A DNA stretch of 64,000 nt from Chryseobacterium sp. SSA4.19 (GTDB lineage Bacteria > Bacteroidota > Bacteroidia > Flavobacteriales > Weeksellaceae). Below, one piece after another: positions 1 through 6,971 of the stretch. The notes beneath the pieces are model-generated. The model did no database searches. It was not told the DNA's origin and saw only the letters and a list, made by a program, of their open reading frames with translations. The stretch lies in NCBI RefSeq assembly GCF_022601875.1, contig NZ_JAKVIP010000017.1:24059-88058 (forward strand), given 5' to 3'. Every line of letters starts with the position of its first letter. Within the stretch, counting starts at the first letter, position 1. Position numbers and translations under genes: made by a program.

Positions 1-562
1 CCTGATCATCCGTTAAGTGCCAATGAAAGGTATTAAGCTTATACATCGCCAGATAATCAATATACTGTTTTACCTCAGCAACCGTAAAAAAATGGCGGCA
101 GACATCCAGGTGCATTCCGCGCCACGCAAACCTGGGCTCATCTTTAATTTTCATGGCTGGAATTTTACCGCCGGGCGAATCCTGAATGAGCTGAAGTAAA
201 GTCTGAATTCCATGGAAGAGACCTTCACTTTGTTTTGCCTTTACCGAGATAGATTCTTTTGTAACATCAATCTCATAATCAGCATCTGTGTTCATTTTTT
301 CATCAACATATATAAAAATAACATTATCTCCGCTGCGCCTGTCATTTTTTGAGAGATCCAGATGATAACTTTTATGTAAAGATTTTAAAAAAAACTGATA
401 TTCAAACGATTTTTCGTTTCCTTTAACAACGGTCTGATTATTTAAAACAAATTCTCCCTTTGAAAATTCAATATTTTTAGGATACGGAATCAAATTTAAT
501 TTGCTTTGTGAAAAAATCACACCTGAGAATAGCATTGAAAAAGCCAGTAGGATACGCAGCAT
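1..562 (-). CDS. Beta-N-acetylhexosaminidase (GH20), N-terminal part, runs off the left edge
   Basis: The reverse strand reads open from an ATG at 562 to the window edge, giving about 187 residues. The first 18 or so (MLRILLAFSMLFSGVIFSQ) form a signal peptide, so the enzyme is exported. An N-terminal GH20b-type domain (LIPYPKNIEFSKGEF) is followed by the start of the TIM barrel: residues near 150-187 contain PRFAWRGMHLDVCRHF and the end NTFHWHLTDDQ, both hallmarks of family 20 hexosaminidases. The catalytic Asp-Glu pair lies beyond the edge. The enzyme would release terminal N-acetylhexosamines from chitin or glycan oligomers. Whether the rest of the gene is intact cannot be seen. Confidence 0.85.
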   Translation of the reverse strand, partial: MLRILLAFSMLFSGVIFSQSKLNLIPYPKNIEFSKGEFVLNNQTVVKGNEKSFEYQFFLKSLHKSYHLDLSKNDRRSGDNVIFIYVDEKMNTDADYEIDVTKESISVKAKQSEGLFHGIQTLLQLIQDSPGGKIPAMKIKDEPRFAWRGMHLDVCRHFFTVAEVKQYIDYLAMYKLNTFHWHLTDDQ

Positions 563-864
563 CTTGTTGAGTTTATATTTTAGCGAATATAATTCTTTCC
601 TTAAAAACTTTTAACTTACTAAAATAAACATTTACTGTTTGAAAAATATAGAAAATATAGATTTGAAAGCTCCTGATTCCGATGTTTATTAAAATTTAAA
701 ACAAGAGCTTACATTAAAGCTAAAAATCGGTCGTATGAGTAGTCTGATTCTTATTAAAATATGATCTGTTCATTACAAATTTTAGAAACTCAGATAACTT
801 TTATTTATGATTTCACTCATAAAGGAATATATTTTGAATAGAAGAAGCTACATAATTCTATTGT
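563..864. other. Intergenic stretch, divergent promoters
   Basis: This 302-base AT-rich stretch separates the leftward hexosaminidase from the rightward FAD protein and must carry both promoters. The only minus-7-like match facing left is TATATTCG (584-591 on the reverse strand), one mismatch from TAnnTTTG. No open frame, RNA gene or strong hairpin was recognised. Confidence 0.4.
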
Positions 865-2592
865 ATGGAAAACAATGACACAACGATTGCGCTTATAGGC
901 GGAGGCCCCGCGGCACTTTTTGCCTTTAAGCACATCCTTCTTCAGAATATAAAACCTGAAACCATTTATATATTTGAAAAAAATGAACGGCTTGGAGCCG
1001 GAATGCCGTACAGCAGACATGGGGCAGACCATGAGCACGTAGCCAATGTTTCCGCCAATGAGCTGCCGGAACTGTATGAAGACTTTGTCCATTACATCAA
1101 AAAACATTACCCTGCAGATTTCCCGGAATTTGTAGAGAACGGGACCGTAAATGAATATGAGGTTATCCCAAGGCTGCTGTTGGGAAATTATCTGGAAGAG
1201 CAGTTTAAAAATTATATCCAGCTTGCCAGAAAAGAGGGTATCAACGTTCACATCCATACCGGAACATCCGTAAAAGATATTGTGAAAAAGGAAAATGAAG
1301 ATCATTTTACTATTGTAACGGAAGATCAGTGGTATACAGTTTCCGTTACTATTATCTGTACAGGACATTTCTGGCCTTTAACCTATGAACAAAAACAGCC
1401 CGGATGGTATGATTCACCTTATCCTCCTTCAAAATTCAGCTATCCGACTGATTATCCTGTCGCAGTACGCGGAACTTCACTGACCGCTATTGATGCAGTG
1501 AAGACTTTAGCGCGCAGAAACGGGAAATTTGTGCATGCAGGCAAAGAATTGAAATATTATCTGAACGACGGCAGTAAGGATTTTTCCATCAGCCTGTTTT
1601 CATTACGGGGGTTTTTGCCGGCTCTCAGATTCCATACGGAAGAAGATGCTTATTCGGAAGACTGGATCATGTCAATAGAAGATATTTACGAGTACAAGAA
1701 ATCACACGGTGGCTTTGTTGATCTTGATTATGTTTATGACCTCCATTTCATGCAGCCACTCAAAAGAAAAAATCCTGATTTTTACGAGAAAATCAAAGAT
1801 TTAAGTATGGAAGAATTTGTAGAAAAAATGCTTACAATGCGGGATGAGCTTGACAGTTTTGAACTTTTCAAAGCCGAATATGCAGAAGCCGAAAAATCGA
1901 TCCGGAGACACGAATCGATAGCATGGAAGGAGGCCCTGTCAGCATTCAGCTATGCGGTTAACTATCCTGCCAAACATTTTTCTGCTGAAGATATGCTGAG
2001 ATTACGGAAGACTCTTCTACCTCTGATTTCCGTAATCATCGCTTCGTTGCCCCAATCTTCTTACCGTGAGGTTATTGCTCTTTACAATGCCGGACTGATC
2101 CGTCTGGTGAGTGTCGGTGAAGACAGCCACATTGAACCGCATCACGACCAAGGTGCTGTTTATCATTATACCGATAGTAACGGACAACAGACCTCTGAAC
2201 ACTATCAATTATATATTGACGCTATAGGTCAGCAGCCGATCCAGTTTAATGATGTCCCGTTTGAAGGGCTCAAACAAAACGGCCTCATTAGTTCGGGGTA
2301 TTTGAAATTTAAAAGCCCTGAAAATGCGAAAGCTGCTTATCAGAAAGACCATAAAAATATTATAGAAACTGACGCGGATCAGTATTATCTTAAAGTTAAA
2401 GGGTTAAACATCAACGACCATTTCCAGGCGTTGGATTATTACGGAAAAAGGATCCCTGATCTTTTCATTATGGCAGTGCCTTACATTGCAGGACTTAATC
2501 CTGATTATTCAGGTCTTGATTTCTGCGACACGGCGGCTAAGAGAATTGCCGACACGATTTTAGATATAAATAAGATACGTGATGCCGGATGA
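865..2592 (+). CDS. FAD/NAD(P)-binding protein (NAD_binding_9 type)
   Basis: A 575-residue soluble protein beginning MENNDTTIALIGGGPAALFA. Residues 9-15 form the glycine-rich Rossmann motif of an FAD-binding fold, followed by the acidic end of the second strand (YIFEKNERLGAGMPYS). A second conserved segment (VTIICTGHFWP) and the C-terminal NPDYSGLDFCDTAAKRIAD resemble the FAD-NAD(P)-binding family of uncharacterised flavoproteins, which often start with this GGGPA motif. The substrate is unknown; a hydroxylase or amine-oxidase-like role is possible but not shown. It is transcribed alone, converging on the cyanophycinase gene with a shared hairpin terminator between them. The family call is firm, the function open. 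Confidence 0.75.
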   Translation: MENNDTTIALIGGGPAALFAFKHILLQNIKPETIYIFEKNERLGAGMPYSRHGADHEHVANVSANELPELYEDFVHYIKKHYPADFPEFVENGTVNEYEVIPRLLLGNYLEEQFKNYIQLARKEGINVHIHTGTSVKDIVKKENEDHFTIVTEDQWYTVSVTIICTGHFWPLTYEQKQPGWYDSPYPPSKFSYPTDYPVAVRGTSLTAIDAVKTLARRNGKFVHAGKELKYYLNDGSKDFSISLFSLRGFLPALRFHTEEDAYSEDWIMSIEDIYEYKKSHGGFVDLDYVYDLHFMQPLKRKNPDFYEKIKDLSMEEFVEKMLTMRDELDSFELFKAEYAEAEKSIRRHESIAWKEALSAFSYAVNYPAKHFSAEDMLRLRKTLLPLISVIIASLPQSSYREVIALYNAGLIRLVSVGEDSHIEPHHDQGAVYHYTDSNGQQTSEHYQLYIDAIGQQPIQFNDVPFEGLKQNGLISSGYLKFKSPENAKAAYQKDHKNIIETDADQYYLKVKGLNINDHFQALDYYGKRIPDLFIMAVPYIAGLNPDYSGLDFCDTAAKRIADTILDINKIRDAG

Positions 2593-2665
2593 TGATTAAT
2601 TACATGCAGTTTGAATTTAAACTTCTATCAGTAAACATAATCAGACTTGTAGGATTAGAATATGT

Positions 2666-2697
2666 AAAATGTACCCAGATTTTTGGGTACATTTTTT
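2666..2697. terminator. Bidirectional intrinsic terminator
   Basis: An 11-bp perfect stem (2666-2676 with 2685-2695) around an 8-base loop ends in a T-run on the + strand and an A-run at the other side, so it can stop transcription from both the FAD protein gene and the convergent cyanophycinase gene. Confidence 0.85.
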
Positions 2698-2702
2698 ATA
2701 AT

Positions 2703-3548
2703 TTACTGCTCTTCAGCACATTCCACACTTTGGAGTTCTCCAGAGCGAAGATCAAGCACACAGCCTTCTGCCAGGATATGCACGATCAGGTTTTCTGCGA
2801 ATACAGGAAAACCTTTTTTAACATGCCCGCTGTTGGTCTGGGTAATTTTTTTAGGGTTAATGACAATGACCATCCCCGATCCTTTACAAGTTGCTTTGTC
2901 TCCGTCTTCGATCAGCAAGGCAGTATCCTCTCCTAATCCTAATCCCAGAATATCCTTACGGATAATCGCAGCGTGTGCCATCCTGTCGAATCTTCCACGA
3001 TGAATGAAATGCGTATCCACAAGACAGGTTGTTAAAAACCCAAGTCCGTGATTCAGTTCAATATTACCCTGCAGCATCGCTTTATCTTCTTCCGCATCAC
3101 TAATCATCATTTCAGGTATAGCCATAGCTCCCGCACTGGTTCCGGCAATGGTAAAATCATCTTCATGAAGATACTTTTCTTTCAGCAATGCATTAATCGG
3201 GGTTTCATTCAGCTCTTTACAAATGCTGTTCTGATCGCCACCGGTAAAGAATACCGACCGGGCTGCCTTGATTCTGCTGATATCATCATCATTCTGCTCA
3301 TGGGAAAGATGCATAAAACCGAAATTGGAATATCCGATTTCAGAAAATGTTTTCCTGTACGTCTCGTGCATGCTTTCCGGCTCCGAACTTGCAGTTGTAA
3401 TGATTTCAATACGGCTATCTTTATCCGTTGCAACAAGTTTAAGGATTTCATGAGATACAAACTCCCTGTTTTTATCTTTCATGTCGACATCAGTACCGTC
3501 ACGGTCTTCTTTTCCTCCTATAATTAATAATTTTCCTTTTGGGCTCAT
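2703..3548 (-). CDS. cphB: Cyanophycinase (peptidase S51)
   Basis: A cytoplasmic serine exopeptidase that would cut cyanophycin (multi-L-arginyl-poly-L-aspartate) to beta-Asp-Arg dipeptides. The 281 residues match the family length. They show the GGK opening of the fold (11-13), FFTGGDQ (100-106), the nucleophile elbow GTSAGAM with Ser138, and the histidine region VDTHFIHRGRFDR with His180, which corresponds to the catalytic His of CphB. No signal peptide is seen. Neither cyanophycin synthetase nor isoaspartyl dipeptidase lies next to it. The gene is divergent from a Crp/Fnr regulator, and its promoter carries an FNR-type palindrome placed for class II activation, suggesting control by that regulator. 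A related S51 peptidase with another substrate is the main alternative. Confidence 0.85.
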   Translation of the reverse strand: MSPKGKLLIIGGKEDRDGTDVDMKDKNREFVSHEILKLVATDKDSRIEIITTASSEPESMHETYRKTFSEIGYSNFGFMHLSHEQNDDDISRIKAARSVFFTGGDQNSICKELNETPINALLKEKYLHEDDFTIAGTSAGAMAIPEMMISDAEEDKAMLQGNIELNHGLGFLTTCLVDTHFIHRGRFDRMAHAAIIRKDILGLGLGEDTALLIEDGDKATCKGSGMVIVINPKKITQTNSGHVKKGFPVFAENLIVHILAEGCVLDLRSGELQSVECAEEQ

Positions 3549-3590
3549 ATTTTAATTCATATTATCTGTTATCGGTGTTTTCTATACAAT

Positions 3591-3634
3591 CAAAAATAGT
3601 AAACAATACCAAGAATAAAGTTGATGCAAATCAA
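3591..3634 (-). promoter_or_regulatory. FNR-type operator plus minus-7 element for the cyanophycinase gene
   Basis: Bases 3621-3634 read TTGATGCAAATCAA, a perfect TTGAT-N4-ATCAA palindrome. On the reverse strand a perfect minus-7 element TATTTTTG lies at 3598-3591. The palindrome centre (3627.5) is 29.5 bp from the first base of that element, which puts it near -41 from a start site at about 3586. This is the classical class II activator position. Confidence 0.7.
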
Positions 3635-3730
3635 TCCTCACCATTTGTGGTATGAAAAATAGTTTATCTGCAATACATATTTCAAGAACCTTTCAAAATT
3701 ACCAATCAATGCAAAAAACAAAACATAGTT

Positions 3731-3776
3731 TTATGATACAAATCATAAAGATACGTATACAATAGTGGTACCTTAC
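3731..3776 (+). promoter_or_regulatory. FNR-type operator plus minus-7-like element for the crp/fnr gene
   Basis: Bases 3731-3748 read TTATGATACAAATCATAA, a palindrome with 7-base arms and a 4-base spacer sharing the core TGAT-RCAA-ATCA with the neighbouring site at 3621. TACCTTAC (3769-3776) matches four of the six fixed minus-7 positions. Its first base is again exactly 29.5 bp from the palindrome centre (3739.5), so the regulator gene probably activates itself. Confidence 0.65.
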
Positions 3777-3810
3777 ATATAACAAATCCGGTAACATTAA
3801 ACAATTTTCT

Positions 3811-4407
3811 ATGTTGATTTCAGAAGAACTTTTACAGTCATATGGTGCGGAAACTGAACAATTGCAGCCTTCAGACGTTATTTTTAATGAAGGAGATACG
3901 CCCCGGCAGTATTATCAGGTTAAAGATGGCAGAATCAAGCTGAACCATTATGATGCGGATGGCAAAGAGCTGATCCTTGCTGTACTTCATTCAGGATTGA
4001 GTGTCTGTGAGCTGATGTTGTTTATCGACAAGAATTATCCTGTGAATGCAGTAGTCATGGAACCTACTACTATTATCAAACTTCCTACCCGGAATTTCAC
4101 CAGGCTGCTGGATGAGCATCCCCTGATTTCCAGAGATATCAACAGGTTCTTATCGGAAAGGCTGTATTTCAAATTCATCATGCTGCGAAACAACACCTCA
4201 CTCCGGCCGGAAATAAGAATCAAAGGAGCTTTGGAATATCATAAAAGTTTCAGCTATAACCCGGAAAAATTTTCTTTTGAAGTACCTTTCACCAGACAGC
4301 AACTTGCCTCTATTACAGGGTTAAGGGTGGAAACGGTAGTCAGAACAGTGAAAAAACTGGAACGGGAAGGCTATCTGAAAATCATCAATAGGAAGATATA
4401 TGTATAA
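3811..4407 (+). CDS. Crp/Fnr-family transcription regulator
   Basis: A 198-residue DNA-binding regulator. Residues about 10-100 form the cyclic-nucleotide-binding-type beta barrel (VIFNEGDTPRQYYQVKDGRIKL), a long dimer helix follows near 105-130, and a Crp-type winged helix occupies 155-198 (FTRQQLASITGLRVETVVR). The recognition helix keeps Glu174 and Arg178 of the E-x-x-x-R pattern that reads TGA half-sites, with Val177 where FNR has Ser. Only one cysteine (Cys66) is present, so this is not a 4Fe-4S FNR; a heme, other ligand or no ligand is possible. Perfect FNR-type boxes lie in front of this gene, the divergent cyanophycinase and the cinA-SDR operon, arguing for autoregulation and a local regulon. 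Confidence 0.88.
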   Translation: MLISEELLQSYGAETEQLQPSDVIFNEGDTPRQYYQVKDGRIKLNHYDADGKELILAVLHSGLSVCELMLFIDKNYPVNAVVMEPTTIIKLPTRNFTRLLDEHPLISRDINRFLSERLYFKFIMLRNNTSLRPEIRIKGALEYHKSFSYNPEKFSFEVPFTRQQLASITGLRVETVVRTVKKLEREGYLKIINRKIYV

Positions 4408-4527
4408 TCTGTAATAATAACTAAATTTTCTCAGAGATTTAATCCGTAAATTTTTACTATTGTTAAAGTATTTCTGTTCATTAATTGCAAATCACCGTTT
4501 CTTACTGATATTTTAATTCTACTCATT

Positions 4528-5136
4528 ATGAAAAAGCTGGAAGCCGATTATTATCAGAATCCGGATGTGGTATTCCTCGCTCAGGATTTATTAGGAAAAA
4601 TACTTTTCACCCAAAAAGACGGCCAGGTAACTGCAGGAATCATTGTAGAAACGGAAGCCTATTTTGGCGTTACGGACCAAGCTTCCCATGCTTTTGGCGG
4701 CCGACGCACGGCACGCACCCAACCTATGTATGAAGAAGGTGGGTGTGCTTATGTATATTTATGCTATGGCATCCATCATCTCTTTAATATTGTAACCTCC
4801 GGTAAAGATGATCCCAGCAGTATACTGGTAAGAGCAGTTGAGCCGTTTGAAGGTCTTGACATCATTGAATCCAGACGGCTTATGCCTGTGAGCAAAAGCA
4901 CAGTAACTTCCGGGCCGGCTTCCACGGCAAAAGCTTTAGGAATTGATCTGACATTCAACGGAAAAGACATGACCGGAGATGAAATCTGGCTAGAGGACAC
5001 GGGCATAAGCTATACACCGGATGAAATTACTGCTGTTCCGCGTATCGGAGTTTCCTATGCCCGCGAACACGCGTTGCTGCCATTAAGATTCTACGTTAAA
5101 AACAATAAATATGTAAGTAAACCTGTGCATGACTAA
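4528..5136 (+). CDS. DNA-3-methyladenine glycosylase (AAG/MPG family)
   Basis: A 202-residue monofunctional base-excision enzyme that removes alkylated purines such as 3-methyladenine and hypoxanthine. The signature IIVETEAYFG (39-47) carries the catalytic general base Glu43 and the intercalating-site Tyr45. Further family blocks are SHAFGGRRTARTQPMYEEGG (53-72), YVYLCYGIHHLFNIV and the C-terminal PRIGVSYA. The length is normal. It is transcribed rightward after the crp/fnr gene, with a 120-base gap that shows no convincing promoter, and ends 13 bases from the convergent SDR gene. No terminator is visible between them. Confidence 0.92.
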   Translation: MKKLEADYYQNPDVVFLAQDLLGKILFTQKDGQVTAGIIVETEAYFGVTDQASHAFGGRRTARTQPMYEEGGCAYVYLCYGIHHLFNIVTSGKDDPSSILVRAVEPFEGLDIIESRRLMPVSKSTVTSGPASTAKALGIDLTFNGKDMTGDEIWLEDTGISYTPDEITAVPRIGVSYAREHALLPLRFYVKNNKYVSKPVHD

Positions 5137-5149
5137 TCATATCATCAGG

Positions 5150-5902
5150 TTACCCGTTTACAATTATTCCTCCGTTAGGATGCAGAACCTGGCCGGTCAT
5201 CTGTGCAGACGCCTCTGTTGCCAGAAAGAGAAAGCTCGCTGCAATTTCTTCTGTCGAAGCATTACGTTCAAAAGGTGGCTTGCTGTTATCTTCCTCTTCT
5301 TCACCAAATGTTTTCTCCGTAAGCGGAGTGGCTACCGGTCCGGGTGCAACGGCATTTACCCGTATGCCTTTCGGTTTTAACTGAAGGGATAAAGACCGGG
5401 TAAAAGAAACAATAGCGCCTTTTGTCGCTGAATAATCAATCAGCTCCTTATGTCCCTGGTAGGCAGTAGCAGAAGTGGTATTGATAATGCTGCTTCCCTG
5501 TTTGAGGTAAGGAAATACGATTTTCGTCAGTAAAATCATTCCGATGATATTGGAGTCGAACGTCTTCCTGATATCCTCTTCTTTCAGATTTTCTATGCTG
5601 TCACAAGGAACCTGGGTACCGGCATTATTGATCAGAATATCAATTCCTCCAAATTCAGAAACCGTCTTAGCGACAATTTTTCCACAAAATACCGTGTCGG
5701 AGACATCTCCGTCAAAGGCCAAAGCTTTCCTACCCAATGCAAGAATCTCTCTTTGGGTTTCTTCGGCTTCTTCATGATCATGATAGTGGATAAACGCGAT
5801 ATCCGCTCCTTCCCTGGCAAAAAGAAGGGCTACCGCTTTGCCAATACCGGTAGCCGCACCCGTGATCAGTACGGACTTGTTTTTTAATTGTAAATTTTCC
5901 AT
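5150..5902 (-). CDS. Short-chain dehydrogenase/reductase
   Basis: A 250-residue NAD(P)-dependent oxidoreductase of the classical SDR family. The Rossmann motif TGAATGIG is at 14-21, the NNAG motif at 92-95, and the catalytic set is Ser144, Tyr157 and Lys161 (YSATK). Among SDRs it resembles the YhxC/YhdF-like general-stress group, whose substrates are poorly known. The loop after the PGPVATPL motif is unusually acidic (FGEEEEDNSKPPFE). It lies 33 bases behind the CinA-like gene in the same direction with no promoter or terminator between, so the two are probably cotranscribed from the FNR-type promoter near 6650. The substrate cannot be inferred. Confidence 0.85.
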   Translation of the reverse strand: MENLQLKNKSVLITGAATGIGKAVALLFAREGADIAFIHYHDHEEAEETQREILALGRKALAFDGDVSDTVFCGKIVAKTVSEFGGIDILINNAGTQVPCDSIENLKEEDIRKTFDSNIIGMILLTKIVFPYLKQGSSIINTTSATAYQGHKELIDYSATKGAIVSFTRSLSLQLKPKGIRVNAVAPGPVATPLTEKTFGEEEEDNSKPPFERNASTEEIAASFLFLATEASAQMTGQVLHPNGGIIVNG

Positions 5903-5935
5903 ATTTAATTTTATAGTGGTTAGTGTATTATTATC

Positions 5936-6508
5936 TCAATCCTGCTTTTCCTGCTTTTTATCCAGTTCCAGCTTAAAGCACCCTAAGATAAATTCGCTGT
6001 AATAGAGCTGGGCATTGGTAGCTTTGGTTCTCGTATGCAAGTCGAGTTTTTCAGACAGAAGAATATTGCCTTTATAGGCAATTGCAAAATATGCATACAG
6101 TTTTCCGTCAGATTCTTCTACAGAAGTGGCATATCCGGTTACACCTATTGACCAGTCTGATGTAAAAGTTTCTGCTACATTAAGTGCCATTGTTTCGGCG
6201 ATATTACCTGATACGCAGTTGTACATGGTGGCTTCTTCATCATCCACATGAAGCAGGTCTACTTTTCCTTCCTGGGTATATGCTGTTATTCCCCCTTTGT
6301 AAAATTGGGAAGCATCCTTCATCTGTGAAAAGGAAAACTGAAGAAATCCTGAGGTCACACTTTCAGCTACTGAAACGGTTTCACCCGAAGACAGCAAACA
6401 CCCTCCAATGTAGTTGAACAGGTTTTCCAATTCCATTATAAAATGAATAAGAGATCTGACAGAAGTAGGATCGGAACTTACACCGATCCCTGAATGTTTT
6501 AAAATCAT
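5936..6508 (-). CDS. CinA-like (C-terminal domain) protein, copy 1
   Basis: A 190-residue stand-alone protein homologous to the CinA C-terminal (nicotinamide-nucleotide amidase, PncC) domain, here at about residues 25-185. The fold is recognisable from TVSVAESVTSGFLQFSFSQM, FYKGGITAYTQEGK and SIGVTGYA. The canonical AESCTGG motif is replaced by AESVTSG, so NMN deamidase activity is uncertain. An extra 24-residue N-terminus precedes the usual domain; Met25 is an alternative start. A clear paralogue lies at 13784-14362. This copy is the first gene of an operon with the SDR, and an FNR-type site precedes it. Confidence 0.75.
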   Translation of the reverse strand: MILKHSGIGVSSDPTSVRSLIHFIMELENLFNYIGGCLLSSGETVSVAESVTSGFLQFSFSQMKDASQFYKGGITAYTQEGKVDLLHVDDEEATMYNCVSGNIAETMALNVAETFTSDWSIGVTGYATSVEESDGKLYAYFAIAYKGNILLSEKLDLHTRTKATNAQLYYSEFILGCFKLELDKKQEKQD

Positions 6509-6649
6509 TATTTTGTTTCTGATGTTTAACTTTTACGATCCGTTGAAACAGTTAAGGTTTCATAGCTAAAAGCTTCGATCAAAGAACTTTTTACCAATAT
6601 TATTCATATAATAATATAACCGCAGACATATCTGTAGTTTCAACATTAT

Positions 6650-6692
6650 CGAATTTAATGAATCTATAGTCCAGTTTTTATGATTTGGGTCA
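6650..6692 (-). promoter_or_regulatory. FNR-type operator plus minus-7 element for the cinA-SDR operon
   Basis: On the reverse strand TTGAC-CCAA-ATCAT (within 6680-6693) matches the local FNR-type consensus with one change in the left arm. TAAATTCG (6657-6650) is one mismatch from TAnnTTTG. The spacing from palindrome centre (6686.5) to the first base of that element is 29.5 bp, identical to the two sites at 3621 and 3731. The predicted leader to the cinA start is long, about 135 bases. Confidence 0.55.
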
Positions 6693-6752
6693 ATCTGGCT
6701 GGCAAAAGTAGAATTTGGGAAGAAATTTCGATTTGATTAAGAAATGAATAAG

Positions 6753-6854
6753 GAGAAGAAATAAAACAGCTGGATTTGTTTAAAGAATCTGTAGAAGAAT
6801 ATTCCAGTTCAAGAATATGTATAGAAAGTTTTGGTTTGAAATTAAAACCCGGCT
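6753..6854 (+). pseudogene. Possible 3' remnant of a lost gene
   Basis: Between an in-frame TAA just upstream and the stop at 6852-6854, the + strand reads about 33 codons with coding-like composition (GEEIKQLDLFKESVEEY and onward, ending LKLKPG). It has no start codon, and a strong hairpin begins one base after the stop, as at the end of a real gene. No family was recognised. It may be a decayed gene end or chance. Confidence 0.25.
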
Positions 6855-6855
6855 A

Positions 6856-6882
6856 AACCATGCTGTTCTCAACAGCATGGTT
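6856..6882. terminator. Hairpin, possible terminator
   Basis: A perfect 12-bp stem (AACCATGCTGTT with AACAGCATGGTT) around a 3-base loop. Neither side carries a real T-run, so termination is uncertain. It could serve the remnant reading from the left or the metallo-beta-lactamase gene that ends 90 bases to the right. Confidence 0.45.
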
Positions 6883-6971
6883 ATATCCCGTATAATAATG
6901 ATTTGGCGGTTGTTTTCCTGATTATGCAATATCAATTAAGTAATCTGGAATGGTCGGGAGCCGGAATTGAT

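Larger units (their letters stand above)
6509..6971. other. Intergenic region with regulatory site, gene remnant and hairpin
   Basis: This 463-base stretch holds the cinA-SDR promoter and FNR-type site (6650-6692). It also holds a short open reading stretch without a start codon on the + strand (about 6753-6854) and a perfect 12-bp hairpin (6856-6882). No full gene is present. Confidence 0.5.

Noticed and set aside
817..1368. 183-codon reverse frame inside the FAD protein gene
   Set aside because: It is Cys/Phe-rich sequence antisense to a well-supported Rossmann-fold protein, so a shadow reading.
4478..4527. GCAAATCA half-site before the DNA glycosylase gene considered as a fourth FNR-type site
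   Set aside because: Only one arm is present and nothing resembling TAnnTTTG lies 29-30 bp downstream; the same half-site also occurs at 15577-15584 without a partner.
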